Source of the DNA: Histomonas meleagridis
Taxonomy: Eukaryota; Parabasalia; Tritrichomonadida; Dientamoebidae
Assembly: GCA_020186115.1 (NCBI GenBank)
Contig: WSYJ01000156.1
Location: 310,001 to 374,000 of the forward strand
Direction: 5' to 3'
DNA length: 64,000 bases
Below are positions 39,361 to 47,453 of the stretch, piece by piece. The translations under genes and the position numbers were made by a program. Each line of letters opens with the position of its first letter. Within the stretch, counting starts at the first letter, position 1. The notes below the pieces were generated by a model, which was not told the DNA's origin, made no database searches, and saw only the letters and a program-made list of their open reading frames with translations.

Positions 39361-40149
39361 ACTTCACATGATGCAACACAATTACAGAATTAATCTGTCC
39401 CAAACTGGTGCTCATCGTTCTGGAATTTTAACATTACCCAAAAGCTGACGATCATTGTACGTGTAAAATATTCAATTCTCCATTGAATAGTTTACATAAT
39501 GAAATCCTTGATGAATTTTAATGTATGCTAAAATATTAATTTTTTAATAAATAACTCTAATTAAAAGCATATTAATATATCAACTGCTTGCAGTTAAGTT
39601 CTTGTTTGGGTCAAAGATTGGAATGGTTCGCACGCGCTAAATGTGTTTTTCCGACTCGTCTCGCTGTGCCTAAGCTGCTTCAGTCCTTACTGTGCAGGAG
39701 AGGAGAGGCGCGTGTTCCTGTTTCAGATTAATCTGTTTTGGCAAATTGCCTCTGTCGTAACACATGTCACGTTTATAAATTTTGTACTCATTAAATTTTA
39801 TGGGCATACCAAGTTTCAAAATTTCGAAAATCAATTTAGAAAAATTATTAATTTATAAGACTTCGAAATAAATAAATAAGTGAGATATATGCTTTTTTTA
39901 AATATGGTTAATGCGTGTTTTGATTCTATTATAATAGAAACAAAAATCATAAAAAAATGAAAAAATTAAAAATATCGTTTAAAACTTGAGTATATATTCA
40001 AAATCATGAGTTCTATTATTGATGTGATTAAATTGCAATAGCACGTCCTTGGCGTGGAGATAGAGAAGAAATAAACATCAAGAAAAATACTTTATTCAGA
40101 CTTAACACATAAAACAGAAAGAATCTAAAGAACAAAAAAACAAATCAAT
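39361..40149. other. Intergenic region with a GC-richer structured patch
   Basis: No protein gene is supported. A frame at 39643-39858 lacks an ATG and lies over the structured patch. The patch at 39601-39760 is listed separately. A near-palindrome CAGAATTAATCTG at 39386-39398 resembles one inside the patch. The rest is AT-rich. Confidence 0.5.
39601..39760. ncRNA. Candidate structured non-coding RNA (strand unknown)
   Basis: This patch is much GC-richer than the surrounding DNA. It contains CACGCGC (39631-39637) and its exact complement GCGCGTG (39708-39714) enclosing about 70 nt that includes partly complementary CTCGTCTCGCTGTGC and TGTGCAGGAGAGGAG, then a perfect palindrome CAGATTAATCTG (39724-39735) and the hairpin GGCAAATTGCC (39740-39750). 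I could not match it to U1, U2, U4, U5, U6, SRP, RNase P or MRP by their core motifs. In very AT-rich genomes GC islands with paired arms often mark RNA genes; here this is inference. Confidence 0.35.
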
Positions 40150-40156
40150 AAAAAAA
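40150..40156 (-). terminator. RNA polymerase III T7 terminator
   Basis: A run of seven T on the minus strand lies four nucleotides after the 3' end of the tRNA-Glu gene, the usual polymerase III stop. Confidence 0.8.
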
Positions 40157-40159
40157 TTT

Positions 40160-40231
40160 TTCCGATACGGGGAGTCGAACCCCGCTCCCGTGGATGAAAA
40201 CCACATATCCTAACCGATGAACGATATCGGA
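40160..40231 (-). tRNA. tRNA-Glu (anticodon TTC)
   Basis: The 72-nt minus-strand gene folds as a full cloverleaf. Acceptor arms TCCGATA and TATCGGA pair perfectly. The D arm contains TTCATCGGTTAGGA (A box), the anticodon stem TGTGG/CCACG encloses the loop TTTTCAT with anticodon TTC, and the T arm GCGGGGTTCGACTCCCCG contains the B box. The sequence matches the eukaryotic tRNA-Glu type. There is no intron and no encoded CCA. A T7 terminator follows. Confidence 0.97.
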
Positions 40232-40327
40232 ATTCATAATTATAAAATACAGTTTATACATGATGATAATATGCAAAAAGCACATAATATTTTTATCGTC
40301 ATGTACCTTTATCCCAACAAAAGGGAT

Positions 40328-41731
40328 ATGATTTTATTATTTTTACTCAACATCCTGCTTCCAGAAGATTCAAGTAAGCTCTCCAAAGTCAAAAATGCAT
40401 TTGCTGTGTCATGGGATGGGTACAAAAAATGTGCTTTCGGCAAAGATTTTCTTCAGCCAATTTCATGTAAAGGATCAAATTGGTTAAACGCATCACTTAC
40501 ATTAATTGACAGTCTTGATACATTATGGATCTTTGGCATGAAAGATGAATTTAACGAAGCTGTTGATTTTCTCGAAAAAAATTTTGAATATGTAGCATCT
40601 GGTTCAGTGTTCGAACTAATAATACGAGTTATTGGGGGGCTCATGTCAGCTTACCAGCTATCAGGCCGCAATTCCCTTCTTAAAATTGCTGAAACATTTG
40701 CTACCAAATTATTAATTTCCTTTAATACACCAACAAAACTACCAATTCCCAACATTGACATGACTGCTGGTACTCCATCATCTTGGGGCTGGGCTCCACG
40801 TTCTACTTTTCTTTCACATGCTGGTTCCCTTTCACCAGAATTAATGACCTTATCACAACATTCAGGAAATGAACTATTCCTCAACATTTCTGATAATATT
40901 CTTGATTTCTTTTTCACGCACAAGAATTTTGATGGCCTATGGCCTCTTCGCATTGACTTTAATACAGGCTCTTTTGCTAGCCTCGACTTTTCCTTCGATG
41001 CATATGGCGATTCATTCTATGAGTATCTTCTCAAGTTATTTATTCTTACTGATGGCCAATGTGTCAGATGTAAGGAACTTTATAAAGATAGCATTAATGG
41101 AATTCGGAAATATTTACTTAGAGAAGGTCCCGAATATACATATGTTGTTCGTACAAAAGATTCCATTCCTGACAACAGTTTAAGTTATTTATCTTTCTTT
41201 ATACCAGGAATGATTTCACTTGGTTCTAAATATATTGATGAATCTGATATTGAACTTGCAATAAAACTTGGAGAGACTGCTGCAAAATGGCACAACCAAA
41301 CGAACACAGGTTTAATGGGTGATGCTTTCGAATTAACAAAGGATAATAAAATTGTTTTTATTAATCCCGAATACAAATTAAGACCAGAATACATTGAAAG
41401 TTGTTTTTATTTATATAGATTTACTGGTGATGAAATATGGAGAGAAAGAGGCTGGAAAGTGATAGAAAGTGTAATTAGAAATTGTAGAGCTAATTTCGGA
41501 TTTGGCGAATTAAGAAATGTAAATAATCCGAATTTGGGAATCGAAGATATCCAAGATTCATTTTTACTTGCCGAAACATTCAAATACGCATATTTACTGT
41601 TCTCGAATTCGAGCGTTATTCCGCTTGATGAATACGTGTTCACAACAGAGGCTCATCCATTAAAACATTTTGATAAGAAATGGATGAAGAAACACTATGC
41701 CGATAAAAAAGGATTTGTTATCAAAAATTAA
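40328..41731 (+). CDS. Class I alpha-1,2-mannosidase (GH47)
   Basis: The roughly 467-residue protein is a glycoside hydrolase family 47 enzyme, which trims alpha-1,2-linked mannose from N-glycans in the ER or Golgi, or marks misfolded glycoproteins (EDEM branch). Hallmarks are the IDSLDTLWIFGMKDEF signature, the GSVFELIIRVIGGLMSAYQL segment, DSFYEYLLKLFIL, PEYIESCFYLYRFTGD, the DSFLLAETFKYAYLLF segment and the C-terminal TTEAHPL that supplies the calcium-binding threonine. The ATG at 40328 gives a hydrophobic N-terminal signal or anchor (MILLFLLNILLP). An upstream in-frame ATG at 40301 adds nine polar residues, and one at 40217 lies inside the tRNA gene and is rejected. The stop lies in TTAAAA. 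Confidence 0.93.
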   Translation: MILLFLLNILLPEDSSKLSKVKNAFAVSWDGYKKCAFGKDFLQPISCKGSNWLNASLTLIDSLDTLWIFGMKDEFNEAVDFLEKNFEYVASGSVFELIIRVIGGLMSAYQLSGRNSLLKIAETFATKLLISFNTPTKLPIPNIDMTAGTPSSWGWAPRSTFLSHAGSLSPELMTLSQHSGNELFLNISDNILDFFFTHKNFDGLWPLRIDFNTGSFASLDFSFDAYGDSFYEYLLKLFILTDGQCVRCKELYKDSINGIRKYLLREGPEYTYVVRTKDSIPDNSLSYLSFFIPGMISLGSKYIDESDIELAIKLGETAAKWHNQTNTGLMGDAFELTKDNKIVFINPEYKLRPEYIESCFYLYRFTGDEIWRERGWKVIESVIRNCRANFGFGELRNVNNPNLGIEDIQDSFLLAETFKYAYLLFSNSSVIPLDEYVFTTEAHPLKHFDKKWMKKHYADKKGFVIKN

Positions 41732-42313
41732 AATAAAATATGTGTTTCTATTTTAATCAAAATTTAAGCTTAATTTATTTTTATGAATACATTCATGTAA
41801 CATAAATATTATTTTAATATGTGAAATTATTTTTTTTATTGGATAAAATTAATGAAATAATAACAGTGATATCTATAAGGTAATTTTAAAATATGTTTAA
41901 GAATCATAAGTTAAAAAAAAAAATGGTTAAAATTCACATTCATATTTTGCTTCCACATTAGAAGTCATTTTATGTACTATAAAAATTTATTACTTCTTCA
42001 TAAAATTATAAGAAAATTCAATTTTTCCACAAGATTCTTGAGTCAAGTTTATTGATTAACCTTCGTTTTTTGGTAAAAATGAGTAAAAATATATTTATTG
42101 TATTCAATATTAATATTAGTTTTCCGGTCGGTCATTGAATGAAAATATTTTTAAAATTTAAAATACTTTAGTAATATTAAAATTTGGTTTGATATTTCTG
42201 TTGTGTATTTAAAAATGTCTGGTCTGACTACATACTGAAGTGAAGCCCATTTCCTATCGTCCAAGTAACGATAGATAAATTGAAATCAAACCGATAAAAA
42301 ATTCAGTATCATA
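41732..42313. other. Intergenic, AT-rich
   Basis: No gene is seen. TCATA at 42309-42313 immediately precedes the ATG of the next gene. GGTCTGAC at 42220 resembles GGTCAGACC upstream of the gene at 54033; whether this is a shared promoter element is unknown. Confidence 0.4.
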
Positions 42314-43162
42314 ATGATATTGTTTGTTGTCAACTTAATTTATAGGGATGTTACTGTTGGCCCAAATGAAATCTTTACACATGACTTTACAAATAAAACA
42401 GGTGTATTTATTTTTCAGTCAAATTCCAAGGTGATTATTGAAGGAAAAGAAAAAGAAATAACCAAAAATACGATATCATTTACCGGCACAAAAGTACTTC
42501 TAGAATTTGAAAAGCACACCTGTTTTTCTTATTGGGATTTTTCACAAGATTTATGTAAATCGGGAGAATATTTCTTTGATTCACCATTTATTATCACGTC
42601 AAATGGGATGATATCTGCAAATTCTGATGTGTGCTTCTTCTCTGGCAGGGAATTTTCTAGTAATTTAGTGGAAATCGAAGCAATGTCAACAAGCTTATTT
42701 TCTATTCAATTTTTTGTTAATAGCTCATCAAATCCTAAATACCAGTGTAAACCAACTGTTCCTAGACAAAAAATTAATTGCCAATATCCACTTGGTGAAC
42801 CATTTTTTTTCAGAATTATCAATCCAGAAACTCTCTTCTTTAAGCTAAGGTACAGTTCTGTTAAATCCAAAGGAAATTGCAGCACCTTTCAAATTCCTTC
42901 AAACATTAATCGAACCTCAGTTTTAAATATGATTGAAGAATGTACCACAATCCAGCAACACAACAAACAAGTTTCAATAAGGTTTGCAATATTCATTGCG
43001 GTTGCTGTTGGACTTATGATATTCTTCCAAGTCACTGGTACTATTAATTTTTTCTTTTGGCGGAAAGAAGAACGAAAGTCAGGTGTCGAAAGAAGTGAAG
43101 AAAATGCTCCGTTCTTTAGCGTTAACATTGGTGATGAGTTTGTAAGTACAGATTCTTATTAG
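42314..43162 (+). CDS. Single-pass membrane protein of unknown function
   Basis: The 282-residue protein has a weakly hydrophobic N-terminus (MILFVVNLIY, possible signal peptide), a beta-rich ectodomain of about 210 residues with cysteines at spaced positions and several N-glycosylation sequons, a transmembrane helix near 222-242 (FAIFIAVAVGLMIFFQV) and a short, charged cytoplasmic tail (WRKEERKSGVERSEEN) ending VNIGDEFVSTDSY. This is a type I layout. No family is recognised. It could be a surface or endomembrane receptor-like protein. The stop is TAG. Confidence 0.7.
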   Translation: MILFVVNLIYRDVTVGPNEIFTHDFTNKTGVFIFQSNSKVIIEGKEKEITKNTISFTGTKVLLEFEKHTCFSYWDFSQDLCKSGEYFFDSPFIITSNGMISANSDVCFFSGREFSSNLVEIEAMSTSLFSIQFFVNSSSNPKYQCKPTVPRQKINCQYPLGEPFFFRIINPETLFFKLRYSSVKSKGNCSTFQIPSNINRTSVLNMIEECTTIQQHNKQVSIRFAIFIAVAVGLMIFFQVTGTINFFFWRKEERKSGVERSEENAPFFSVNIGDEFVSTDSY

Positions 43163-44041
43163 AAATAGAAATATGGTGATTTTCATCTTAAAATATATGT
43201 TTTTCTAATTCATAGTTTAATTTATATATAAATTTTTTTATGAATCAAAAATCAAGCTTAAATCTCATATGAGATATTTTTAATAGGGTGGATTTTTGGA
43301 AAATCTTTTGACCTCTTGTGCGAGGAAATCCCTACAAGTGAAATCCCTTCACCTATCCAACTTTTTCAATACACCATGATGTATTCAGATGTTTATTAAG
43401 AGAACGTTTTCCCACAAACCCCACAATTATCTTTCTGCTGTGGACAAAATTTCGAAAAATGGACATTTGAACCCACCCTGATTTTTAAAATTAAATTTAC
43501 TAAAGCTTCAATTTCTTGTAATCTAATGTCTTTGAATGCATAATTGGTCAAAGGAAGGGCAGAACTCAATAACCGATATTTTTGTTGAAACAACAAAGAC
43601 AGTTTTTTCGCTCATAGTTATATATATTAAACGTACATCTCTCTCCAAATAGTCATTTTTTCAACTCATATAAAAATTGGATAATGAAAAAACTTCTCTA
43701 TGACCAATGATTGAACTCTCATCCAGTTAGACAAAGAATTTGAAAAGATGTAAAACCAACGGTTAGCATGTTATCCACATTTTTTAAACGGCCACGATCA
43801 AATTGAAAAAAACCCTTTGAATTTTAGTGTTTATTCTTAATAAACAAACAATATTTTTGCTTTTTGTTTCTCTTATTAATCGTAATAAAACTATATAAAT
43901 ATAATTTAAGATACTTTATGTTAGATGGGGAGAATAAAATTTAAAAACCTCAAGAATAAATTTGAATTTAAATTGAACGGACTTTGGCGAACGTGAATTG
44001 TCCCCCATGAAATTCAATATAACCGCAAAGTCAATTCAAAT
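43163..44041. other. Intergenic region containing inverted-repeat element copy 2
   Basis: Apart from the element at 43284-43480, it is AT-rich. The frame at 43396-43596 overlaps the element and lacks coding support. A tRNA-like stretch near 43700-43790 does not fold and was rejected. Confidence 0.45.
43284..43480 (-). mobile_element. MITE-like element, copy 2 (AGGGTGG termini)
   Basis: The 197-bp segment begins TAGGGTGG and ends CCACCCTG. Read on the minus strand it aligns with copy 1 at 22459-22682 over AGGGTGGG, AAATGTCCATTTTT, GAARTTTTGTC and GCAGAAAGA, and again at the other end over AAAAGATTT and AATCCACCCTATT. The interiors differ, with about 27 bp fewer here. The copies lie in opposite orientations, about 21 kb apart. 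Confidence 0.6.
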
Positions 44042-44100
44042 ATGAGGCCAGAAAAAACTTTTTATAAAGTTTATTATCCAAAGTCCTTATCGTATTTACT

Positions 44101-44105
44101 TCATT
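44101..44105 (+). promoter_or_regulatory. Initiator-like TCATT
   Basis: TCATTTTAGG precedes the ATG at 44111, with the A of TCA eight nucleotides upstream. This fits the trichomonad initiator consensus and the very short leaders of the group. It favours 44111 over the in-frame ATG at 44042 as the start. Confidence 0.45.
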
Positions 44106-44110
44106 TTAGG

Positions 44111-47100
44111 ATGTCTGAAGATGTTCCACCTCCACCCCCCCCCCCCCCCCCACCACCACCTCCCCCACCTCCCCCACCTGCTCCTTCATCGTCAACAAGT
44201 AGTGCTGCTAAAATATTCAAGAAACCTCCAAGCGGTGGTGCTTTAATTCCAGGTCAATTTCCAAAATTAAGAAAAGTTGCTCCACCACCTGAGAGACCTC
44301 CTCCAAAAGAGGAAAAACCAATGGACTTCAAGTCAAGGTTGAATGCAATGTTTGCTGCACAAATTACTCCACCAAAACCAATGGGAGGTCCTAAACCATC
44401 TGGTGGTGCAGCACCTCGCCCTATGGGTGCACCAATGCCTGCAATGGGTGCACCACGTCCAATGGGTGCTCCAATGCCTGCAATGGGTGCTCCAAGACCT
44501 GCTCCAGTGCAAGCACCACCACCCCCACCTCCAACTTTACCCCCTGCACCAGAACCAGCTCCTGAACCAGCTCCTGAACCAGAACCAGAACCACAGCCAA
44601 TGGATGCTGGTGGTGCACCACCTCCACCTCCACCTCCACCACCTCCTCCACCACCTCCTCCACCACCTCCACCACCTTCTTCATCTTCATCAAAGGGTGC
44701 TTCTGCAATATTCAAAAAACCACCTTCTGGCGGAATGGCATTAATTCCAGGTCAAATGCCAAAATTAAAGAAAGTAGCTCCACCACCAGAAAGGCCTCCT
44801 CCAACAGCTGCAGCAGCAGATGCCAAGCCAATGGATTCATTCCAAGCAGCTCTAGCCGGCGCACTTGCAAAAAGAAGAGCAGGAGGTGGTAATAAAGCTA
44901 GTTTCGACAATCTAAAGAAACAAACAAAGGAAACAGAACAGCCACATATTGCAGTACAACTCAGAAAAGTAAATCGTCCAAATGACGCAGAACCAAAGGA
45001 ACCACAAGGAAAGTCTGATGCACCAGCAGCACCAATGTGGGGCAACTTGAGAAAAGTGAAGACAACACAACCGACAGCACAACAAAAGGAAGAAGCTCCT
45101 TCAGGACCAGCATTCCCACATCTCAGAAAGGTTGGTGGCGCAAAGGAGCCAGAACCAAAGAAAGAAGAATCATCTCCAGGAATTAATGTATCATTACGTA
45201 AAGTTGATAATACAAAAGGACCAGAACCAAAGAAAGAAGAATCAGCTCCAGGAATTAATGTATCATTACGTAAAGTCGATAATACAAAAGGACCAGAACC
45301 AAAGAAAGAAGAATCAGCTCCAGGAATTAATGTATCATTACGTAAAGTTGATAATACAAAAGGACCAGAACCAAAGAAAGAAGAATCAGCTCCAGGAATT
45401 AATGTATCATTACGTAAAGTTGATAATACAAAAGGACCAGAACCAAAGAAAGAAGAATCAGCTCCAGGAATTAATGTATCATTACGTAAAGTTGATAATA
45501 CAAAAGGACCAGAACCAAAGAAAGAAGAATCAGCTCCAGGAATTAATGTATCATTACGTAAAGTCGATAATACAAAAGGACCAGAACCAAAGAAAGAAGA
45601 ATCAGCTCCAGGAATTAATGTATCATTACGTAAAGTTGATAATACAAAAGGACCAGAACCAAAGAAAGAAGAATCAGCTCCAGGAATTAATGTATCATTA
45701 CGTAAAGTTGAACCAACTGAGAAAGAGAAACAAGAAGAGCAAGCTGCCTTCCAAAAGGTTCAATTAAGAAAAGTTGACACTCAAGCTGAGGAAGAAGCAA
45801 AGAAGAAGGCTGAGGAAGAAGCCAAACGTAAGGCAGAAGAAGAAGCAAAGAAGAAGGCTGAAGAAGAAGCCAAACGTAAAGCTGAGGAAGAAGCCAAGCG
45901 TAAAGCTGAAGAAGAAGCAAAGAAGAAGGCTGAAGAAGAAGCGAAAAAGAAGGCAGAAGAAGAAGCCAAGAAGAAAGCTGAAGAAGAAGCCAAACGTAAA
46001 GCTGAAGAAGAAGCTAAACGTAAAGCTGAGGAAGAAGCCAAGCGTAGAGCTGAAGAAGAAGCAAAGAAGAAGGCAGAAGAAGAAGCCAAACGTAAGGCAG
46101 AAGAAGAAGCCAAACGTAAGGCAGAAGAAGAAGCAAAGAAGAAAGCTGAAGAAGAAGCCAAACGTAAGGCAGAAGAAGAAGCCAAGAAGAAGGCTGAAGA
46201 AGAAGCCAAACGTAAGGCAGAAGAAGAAGCCAAGAAGAAGGCTGAAGAAGAAGCCAAACGTAAGGCAGAAGAAGAAGCAAAGAAGAAAGCTGAAGAAGAA
46301 GCCAAACGTAAGGCAGAAGAAGAAGCAAAGAAGAAGGCAGAAGAAGAAGCCAAACGTAAAGCTGAAGAAGAAGCCAAGCGTAAAGCTGAAGAAGAAGCTA
46401 AACGTAAAGCTGAAGAAGAAGCCAAGCGTAAGGCAGAAGAAGAAGCAAAGAAGAAAGCTGAAGAAGAAGCCAAGAAGAAGGCTGAAGAAGAAGCCAAACG
46501 TAAAGCTGAGGAAGAAGCCAAGCGTAAAGCTGAAGAAGAAGCAAAGAAGAAGGCTGAAGAAGAAGCGAAAAAGAAGGCAGAAGAAGAAGCCAAACGTAAG
46601 GCAGAAGAAGAAGCAAAGAAGAAGGCAGAAGAAGAAGCTAAACGTAAAGCTGAAGAAGAAGCCAAGCGTAAGGCAGAAGAAGAAGCAAAGAAGAAGGCTG
46701 AAGAAGAAGCGAAAAAGAAGGCAGAAGAAGAAGCCAAACGTAAGGCAGAAGAAGAAGCAAAGAAGAAAGCTGAAGAAGAAGCTAAACGTAAAGCTGAGGA
46801 AGAAGCCAAGCGTAGAGCTGAAGAAGAAGCGAAAAAGAAGGCAGAAACCAAACCTGCAAGTCCTTCTCAACCACCCAAACCTAAAAGCGCTATTCAGCAG
46901 CGCATTGAAGCTCTCAGAAAGGCACAAGAATTTGTCAAGCCAGAACAACCTAAACCTAAACCTACTATCAAGGCTTCTCCAAGTAAAGAAGAAACAACAA
47001 AATCAGCATCAGCACAAGAACAGATTGATAAAGCAAGGCAGGCACAAATGGAGCGAATGAAGCGCGCACAAGCCGCCAATAAGTCACGTCAAGATGCAAA

Positions 47101-47287
47101 CCGTAAGGCTCATTCAACTTTTAATACGCAAACAGCAGTTGCATATTCTTCACCGAAATCTTCGCCACGTTCTTCTCCATCTTCAACACCAACTCATTCT
47201 AGGCAACCATCAAAAGACGAAGACATTGAAATTTCTCTCAATCCGGCTTATGTTGACTCTTTATTAAAGAAGACAGGTGGTAAGTGA
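44111..47287 (+). CDS. Polyproline/LRKV-repeat/KAEEE-repeat protein, probable actin-linked
   Basis: The roughly 1,058-residue low-complexity protein begins MSEDVPPPPP. Two polyproline tracts (about residues 5-24 and 175-200) are each followed by the same block, IFKKPPSGG then IPGQ-P-LRKVAPPPERPPP. Eight 24-residue repeats (about 342-533) follow, each ending INVSLRKV, then 44 octapeptides of the AEEEAKRK/AEEEAKKK type (about 559-910) predicted to form one long single alpha helix, then a Lys/Ser/Pro-rich tail. Polyproline profilin ligands followed by LKKV-like motifs are typical of WASP/WIP/verprolin and Ena/VASP partners, so actin regulation is plausible but unproven. The start at 44042 would add 23 residues; 44111 is favoured by the initiator. 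Confidence 0.8.
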   Translation: MSEDVPPPPPPPPPPPPPPPPPPAPSSSTSSAAKIFKKPPSGGALIPGQFPKLRKVAPPPERPPPKEEKPMDFKSRLNAMFAAQITPPKPMGGPKPSGGAAPRPMGAPMPAMGAPRPMGAPMPAMGAPRPAPVQAPPPPPPTLPPAPEPAPEPAPEPEPEPQPMDAGGAPPPPPPPPPPPPPPPPPPPPSSSSSKGASAIFKKPPSGGMALIPGQMPKLKKVAPPPERPPPTAAAADAKPMDSFQAALAGALAKRRAGGGNKASFDNLKKQTKETEQPHIAVQLRKVNRPNDAEPKEPQGKSDAPAAPMWGNLRKVKTTQPTAQQKEEAPSGPAFPHLRKVGGAKEPEPKKEESSPGINVSLRKVDNTKGPEPKKEESAPGINVSLRKVDNTKGPEPKKEESAPGINVSLRKVDNTKGPEPKKEESAPGINVSLRKVDNTKGPEPKKEESAPGINVSLRKVDNTKGPEPKKEESAPGINVSLRKVDNTKGPEPKKEESAPGINVSLRKVDNTKGPEPKKEESAPGINVSLRKVEPTEKEKQEEQAAFQKVQLRKVDTQAEEEAKKKAEEEAKRKAEEEAKKKAEEEAKRKAEEEAKRKAEEEAKKKAEEEAKKKAEEEAKKKAEEEAKRKAEEEAKRKAEEEAKRRAEEEAKKKAEEEAKRKAEEEAKRKAEEEAKKKAEEEAKRKAEEEAKKKAEEEAKRKAEEEAKKKAEEEAKRKAEEEAKKKAEEEAKRKAEEEAKKKAEEEAKRKAEEEAKRKAEEEAKRKAEEEAKRKAEEEAKKKAEEEAKKKAEEEAKRKAEEEAKRKAEEEAKKKAEEEAKKKAEEEAKRKAEEEAKKKAEEEAKRKAEEEAKRKAEEEAKKKAEEEAKKKAEEEAKRKAEEEAKKKAEEEAKRKAEEEAKRRAEEEAKKKAETKPASPSQPPKPKSAIQQRIEALRKAQEFVKPEQPKPKPTIKASPSKEETTKSASAQEQIDKARQAQMERMKRAQAANKSRQDANRKAHSTFNTQTAVAYSSPKSSPRSSPSSTPTHSRQPSKDEDIEISLNPAYVDSLLKKTGGK
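44135..44151 (+). repeat. C17 homopolymer inside a polyproline tract
   Basis: Seventeen consecutive C bases encode part of the first polyproline run. Such a run is prone to slippage and to sequencing error, and a one-base change would shift the whole downstream frame. Confidence 0.95.
45134..45709 (+). repeat. 72-bp coding tandem repeat, 8 units
   Basis: Eight head-to-tail 72-bp units, 24 codons each. Unit 1 is divergent (GGAKEPEPKKEESSPG) and units 2-8 are nearly identical at the DNA level, starting DNTKGPEPKKEESAPG and ending INVSLRKV. Silent differences are few (GTT/GTC before GAT), pointing to recent amplification. Confidence 0.95.
45785..46840 (+). repeat. 24-bp coding tandem array, 44 units (AEEEAKRK/AEEEAKKK)
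   Basis: The array is 1,056 bp, exactly 44 units of 24 bp with no length change. Units differ mainly in KRK/KKK/KRR and in GCT/GCA/GCC and GAG/GAA choice. Spaced Glu and Lys give i to i+4 salt bridges, as in stable single alpha helices. Confidence 0.95.
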
Positions 47288-47453
47288 GAAGCTGATGATA
47301 AATAAAACGATAATCATGATCACTGTTTGAATTTGCAATTCTAAAGTCTTAAATTGGCCTGAGCAAACACAAAATTCAGAACTTTTACGTAAAATTGTTT
47401 TCTATTATTAGAAATACATTAAACTCCGATCTAAAAAATGAATTAGTTCTTGT

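Noticed and set aside
39643-39858. 71-residue plus-strand frame.
   Set aside because: It lacks an ATG start and lies over the palindromic GC-rich patch, better explained as non-coding.
40217-40327. N-terminal extension of the GH47 gene to the ATG at 40217.
   Set aside because: That ATG lies within the tRNA-Glu gene; the ATG at 40328 gives a proper signal sequence.
2210-43162. A single membrane-traffic gene cluster acting as one system.
   Set aside because: The genes are on both strands with unrelated spacing, and trafficking genes are very numerous in trichomonads, so clustering is not shown.
43396-43596. 66-residue minus-strand frame with two CxxC-like cysteines.
   Set aside because: It overlaps the MITE-like element and has no ATG-context or homology support.
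43690-43790. tRNA-like stretch on the minus strand (GCTAACCGTTGG and GAGTTCAATC).
   Set aside because: Neither the acceptor nor the T stem pairs, and there is no consistent anticodon arm.
44042-44110. Upstream ATG for the polyproline protein.
   Set aside because: An initiator-like TCATTTT lies between it and the ATG at 44111, so the transcript probably starts after 44042. Not excluded.
44042-44111. Spliceosomal intron ending at TTTAG before 44111.
   Set aside because: No GTATGT-type donor and no ACTAAC branch motif are seen in the expected positions.
45764-47060. Long frames antisense or shifted over the octapeptide array (Phe/Leu/Ser-rich or Lys-rich).
   Set aside because: They are shadows of the 24-bp array; the plus frame from 44111 has non-repetitive flanks and domain logic.
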